Positions 60,480 through 64,000 of a DNA stretch of 64,000 bases are shown piece after piece; position 1 is the first letter of the stretch, and each line of letters starts with the position of its first letter. The translations under genes were made by a program, and so were the position numbers. The notes below the pieces were generated by a model. That model was given only the letters and a program-made list of their open reading frames with translations. It was not told where the DNA came from and made no database searches. Source of the stretch: CAYWJT01 sp964458655 (lineage in GTDB: Bacteria > Acidobacteriota > Aminicenantia > Aminicenantales > Saccharicenantaceae); assembly GCA_964458655.1 (NCBI GenBank), contig CAYWJT010000004.1, positions 9,953-73,952 on the forward strand. Reading direction: 5' to 3'.

Positions 60480-60937
60480 AGAAATACAAGCTCTTGATAA
60501 TCGTTTCGCTCGTCGTCGTGTTCGGCCTCGGCGTCACCGCCGGGATCTTCGGCGAGCGTTATTTCACGCACAGGCGGCCGAGGCGGGGGACCGAACCGCG
60601 GCCGCCGTTCCAGAACGTGGAGACCATGGCCAGGGAGCTCGGCCTGACCGAGGACCAGCAGGCCAGGATCCGCGAGATCTTCCGCAACAACGAAGAGAGG
60701 TTCAAGGCGCTGCGCTCCGAGCTTCACAAGCGGCTCGAGGAGATGCGCGGCCTGCTCAAGCAGGAGATCGACGCCGTCATCACCGCGGAGCAGAAGGAAA
60801 AGCTCGAGGCCGCCATCAGGAAATACGAGGAGGAGCGGCGCGCCCGCCAGAAACGCGAAGTCAACATCCGCCGGGACGAAACAAGGCGTCCTCCGGATAG
60901 CGATAGACCCGATAAACCCAAAGGAGAGGTCAGATGA
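60476..60937 (+). CDS. CpxP/Spy-like periplasmic protein
   Basis: A 153-residue protein with an N-terminal membrane anchor (about 5-25) and a helical periplasmic region: LGLTEDQQARIREIFRNNEERF near 55-76, then EMRGLLKQEIDAVITAEQKEKLE near 89-111. That is the LTxxQ-type repeat of CpxP/Spy/heavy-metal resistance proteins. The basic tail is low-complexity. It lies between the anti-sigma gene and the exporter genes, so it is probably a stress sensor or chaperone in the same circuit. Confidence 0.78.
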   Translation: MKKYKLLIIVSLVVVFGLGVTAGIFGERYFTHRRPRRGTEPRPPFQNVETMARELGLTEDQQARIREIFRNNEERFKALRSELHKRLEEMRGLLKQEIDAVITAEQKEKLEAAIRKYEEERRARQKREVNIRRDETRRPPDSDRPDKPKGEVR

Positions 60938-62310
60938 AGCTGAAGAAGAAAACCGTACTGATAGCCGTAGTGATCGTCGTCGCGGCTGCCGCGCTGGGAC
61001 TGACGCTTCTCGGCGGCAAGAAGGGGGAAAAGACGACTTACCGCAAGGAAGCGGTGTCGAAGGGCGATATCGAGGCCGTGGTCACGACGACCGGCACCGT
61101 CAACCCGATCGAGATCGTGGATGTCGGCAGCCAGGTATCGGGCAAGGTCGAGAAGCTTTACGTCGATTTCAACTCCCAGGTCACAAGCGGCCAGGTCGTG
61201 GCCGAGCTGGACCAGGAGCCCCTGCGCATGAAGGTCTCCCAGAACGAGGCCAACTACAAGAACGCCCTGGCCTCGCTCGAGCGGTCCAAGCTCTCCCTGG
61301 AAACGTCGCTGAAAAAATACGAGCGGGCCAAGAGCCTGTTCGAGAAGAACCTCATCTCATACGAAGAGCTGGAAACGGCCGAAGCCAACTACCTTCAGGC
61401 CAAGAGCGACGTCGTGTCCCGTGAAGCCCAACTGGCCCAGGCCAAGAGTTCTCTGGACCTGAGCAAGGTCGACCTGGCCTACGCCGTCATCCGCTCCCCG
61501 GTCGACGGGATTATCATCAAGAGGAACGTCAGCGTCGGCCAGACCGTCCAGGCCAGTTTCCAGGCGCCGGTGCTGTTCCAGGTGGCCACCGACCTGACCA
61601 AGATGAAGGTCGAGTGCAGCGTCGACGAGGCCGACATCGGCAAGGTCAAGGAAGGACAGAACGTCCGCTTCACGGTCGAAGCCTTCCCGGAAGACACTTT
61701 CAAAGGGGTCGTCCAGCAGGTCCGGTACTCTCCCGAGACGGTCCAGAACGTAGTCACCTACACCACCGTGGTCAACGTCGACAACCCCGAGAAGAAGCTG
61801 CGGCCCGGCATGACGGCGACCGTCTACATCATCGTCGGCGAGGCCAAGAACGTCCTGCGCGTGCCCAACGCCGCCCTGCGCTTCACGCCCAACCTGAGCC
61901 AGGAGGAGATAGATAAGCTCCTGGCCGAGATGCGCGACCAGATGCTCGCCCGCCGTCAGCAGGAAGGCGGCGCCCAGCAGCCGCAGGCCAAAGCCGCTCC
62001 GGAAGGAGCCGCCGCGGGCCGCGCCCCGGGCCAGTTCGCCCAGGCTCTCGGTCAGGGCGGGCAGCGAAGCGGCCAGACCGGCCAGAGACGACAGCCTTCC
62101 CGGGTCTGGCTGCAGGACAAGGACGGCAAGCTTAGGATGGCCTTCATCCGGCCCGGCGTGACGGACGGAACTTACACCGAGGTCCTCGGCGGCACCCTCA
62201 AAGAGGGCGACGAGGTCATCGTAGGCATCTCCACGGGCACGACCACGGCTTCGAGCAGCGCTCAGCAGCAGGCTCCGCGTCCGGGCGGGCCGATGATGAT
62301 GTTCAGGTGA
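60934..62310 (+). CDS. MacA-like periplasmic adaptor (HlyD family)
   Basis: A 458-residue membrane-fusion protein. One N-terminal membrane segment (about 7-26), a biotinyl-lipoyl half (GTVNPIEIVDVGSQVSGKV), a long coiled-coil hairpin (about 95-190), the second lipoyl half (RSPVDGIIIKRNVSVGQTV) and beta-barrel domains (VECSVDEADIGKVKEGQ). A Gln/Ala-rich insertion lies at about 340-390. It links MacB-like ABC proteins to an outer-membrane channel; no TolC gene is visible here. ATGA overlap with the CpxP-like gene. Confidence 0.9.
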   Translation: MKLKKKTVLIAVVIVVAAAALGLTLLGGKKGEKTTYRKEAVSKGDIEAVVTTTGTVNPIEIVDVGSQVSGKVEKLYVDFNSQVTSGQVVAELDQEPLRMKVSQNEANYKNALASLERSKLSLETSLKKYERAKSLFEKNLISYEELETAEANYLQAKSDVVSREAQLAQAKSSLDLSKVDLAYAVIRSPVDGIIIKRNVSVGQTVQASFQAPVLFQVATDLTKMKVECSVDEADIGKVKEGQNVRFTVEAFPEDTFKGVVQQVRYSPETVQNVVTYTTVVNVDNPEKKLRPGMTATVYIIVGEAKNVLRVPNAALRFTPNLSQEEIDKLLAEMRDQMLARRQQEGGAQQPQAKAAPEGAAAGRAPGQFAQALGQGGQRSGQTGQRRQPSRVWLQDKDGKLRMAFIRPGVTDGTYTEVLGGTLKEGDEVIVGISTGTTTASSSAQQQAPRPGGPMMMFR

Positions 62311-62349
62311 TCCAGCGGCCGGCGGAGGGCGTCGAAAAGAGAAACTCAC

Positions 62350-63033
<684 letters not shown>

Positions 63034-63073
63034 GGACGCGGAAGGCCGGCCCGGCCGGCGAGGAGACGAGAGG

Positions 63074-64000
63074 ATGATAAAGAAAGTCATATTGAGGACG
63101 AAGCAGACCTGCCGGGTGGCGGTCAGGGCCCTCGGCCGCAACAAGATGCGCTCCTTCCTGACCGCGCTCGGCATCATCATCGGCGTCGGCGCCGTCATCG
63201 CCATGGTCAGCATCGGCGAGGGCGCCAAGCAGGGCATAGAGAACCGCTTCGCCTCCATGGGCACCAACCTGCTGTTCGTCCAGCCGGGCAGCCGGAACGT
63301 GCGCGGCGTCCACTCCGGCAGCGGCGGCTGGCAGAGCCTCAAGGTCGAGGACGCGGCCGCCATCGAAAGGGAATGCGACGCGGTCATGTACGTCTCGCCT
63401 TCGGTGAGCTCCAGGGCGCAGGTCGTCTACGGCAACAAGAACTGGAACACCTCGATCCAGGGGACCGGCGACAAGTACCCGGAGATCCGCAGCTGGGAGG
63501 TCGAGTCCGGCACCTATTTCGACGACAGCGCGGTGAGGTCGGCGGCCAAGGTCTGCGTCCTGGGCGCCGACGTCAAGACCAACCTGTTCGGCGACGAAGA
63601 CCCGGTCGGCCAGGTCATCCGCATCAAGAAGATACCCTTCCGGGTCATCGGCGTCTTGAAGCGCCGGGGCGAGTCCTTCGGCTTCGGCAGCCGCGACGAC
63701 ATGATAACGGCGCCCTACACCACTGTCATGCGCCGGCTGGCCGGCAACGACTTTCTCAATTCGATCGACATCCGGGCCGTTTCGTCCGCCAGGCTGAGCG
63801 AGGCCCAGCGCCAGATAGAGGAGCTGCTCCGGGTCAGGCACAGGATCGCCCCCGGCTCGGAGGACGATTTCGCGGTCCGCAACATGTCCGACATCGCCGA
63901 GTCGGCCGCGGAGTCCACCAAGATCATGACCATACTGCTGGGCAGCATCGCCTCCATTTCCCTGCTCGTCGGCGGCATCGGCATCATGAACATCATGCTG
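63074..64000 (+). CDS. MacB/FtsX-family ABC permease, N-terminal part (cut by window edge)
   Basis: The first 309 codons are visible with no stop. The N-terminal helix follows AVRALGRNKMRSFLTALGIIIGVGAVIAMVSIGEGA (MacB_PCD-type), a large periplasmic domain follows (about 50-270), and the second membrane region begins TILLGSIASISLLVGGIGIMNIM at the edge. The ATG at 63074 has GAGAGGA upstream. It completes the MacAB-type exporter with the two preceding genes. Confidence 0.93.
   Translation, partial: MIKKVILRTKQTCRVAVRALGRNKMRSFLTALGIIIGVGAVIAMVSIGEGAKQGIENRFASMGTNLLFVQPGSRNVRGVHSGSGGWQSLKVEDAAAIERECDAVMYVSPSVSSRAQVVYGNKNWNTSIQGTGDKYPEIRSWEVESGTYFDDSAVRSAAKVCVLGADVKTNLFGDEDPVGQVIRIKKIPFRVIGVLKRRGESFGFGSRDDMITAPYTTVMRRLAGNDFLNSIDIRAVSSARLSEAQRQIEELLRVRHRIAPGSEDDFAVRNMSDIAESAAESTKIMTILLGSIASISLLVGGIGIMNIML

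Overview
The window reads as one chromosomal stretch of a GC-rich, Gram-negative (diderm), probably anaerobic bacterium. The diderm evidence is a GmhB/heptosyltransferase pair, a LolB-like lipoprotein, an outer-membrane barrel and a MacAB-type exporter. The anaerobe evidence is a complete-looking group 4 [NiFe]-hydrogenase operon and a six-motif polyferredoxin. A 10-N run at 31045-31054 shows this is an assembled scaffold. Gene content and order are compatible with an Acidobacteriota/Aminicenantes-like lineage, but that is inference. There are no insertion sequences, phage genes or CRISPR arrays; nearly everything is housekeeping, packed with 1-4 base overlaps.

Layout. 1-9488 (minus): guaA-dnaE, then a degenerate receiver gene, valS, birA and coaX (cut by the window edge). 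9587-14524 (plus): archaeal-type phosphoglycerate mutase, an AMIN/amidase_3 cell-wall hydrolase, a DUF362 protein and a polyferredoxin. 14846-18919 (minus): yceD-rpmF-plsX-fabG-acpP-fabF. 19004-21663 (plus): dnaA-dnaN with DnaA boxes, the likely replication origin. 21673-31118 (minus): an eleven-gene energy-converting hydrogenase operon. 31298-32425 (plus): a GNAT-like protein. 32441-35405 (minus): polA and a small unknown gene. 35525 (plus): rpmB. 35713-39840 (minus): fmdB-type gene, heptosyltransferase, gmhB, relA/spoT. 39925-41370 (minus): an exported MEMO1-AMMECR1 fusion. 41561-52115 (plus): two tiny membrane proteins, a LolB-like lipoprotein, ispE, tRNA-Gln, prs, rplY, pth, rpsF-rpsR-rplI-dnaB-radA-yacL-ispD-ispF. 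52362-54257 (plus): a secreted M14 carboxypeptidase-like protein. 54273-58480 (minus): outer-membrane barrel, exported OB-like protein, histidine kinase and sigma54 activator, preceded by an exact sigma54 promoter. 58715-59086 (plus): a small secreted protein. 59422-64000 (plus): ECF sigma factor, anti-sigma factor, CpxP/Spy-like protein, MacA-like adaptor and MacB-like ABC proteins (the last cut by the window edge).

The two modules that most deserve follow-up are envelope circuits. The first is the barrel/OB/kinase/activator operon, which seems to feed back on itself through a textbook sigma54 promoter. The second is the ECF operon, which carries an ECF-type promoter in front of its own sigma gene and drives an exporter. 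The signal-peptide-bearing MEMO1-AMMECR1 protein and the triple-antiporter hydrogenase are further candidates. Several housekeeping genes have near-consensus sigma70 promoters, and one of these (guaA) looks leaderless.
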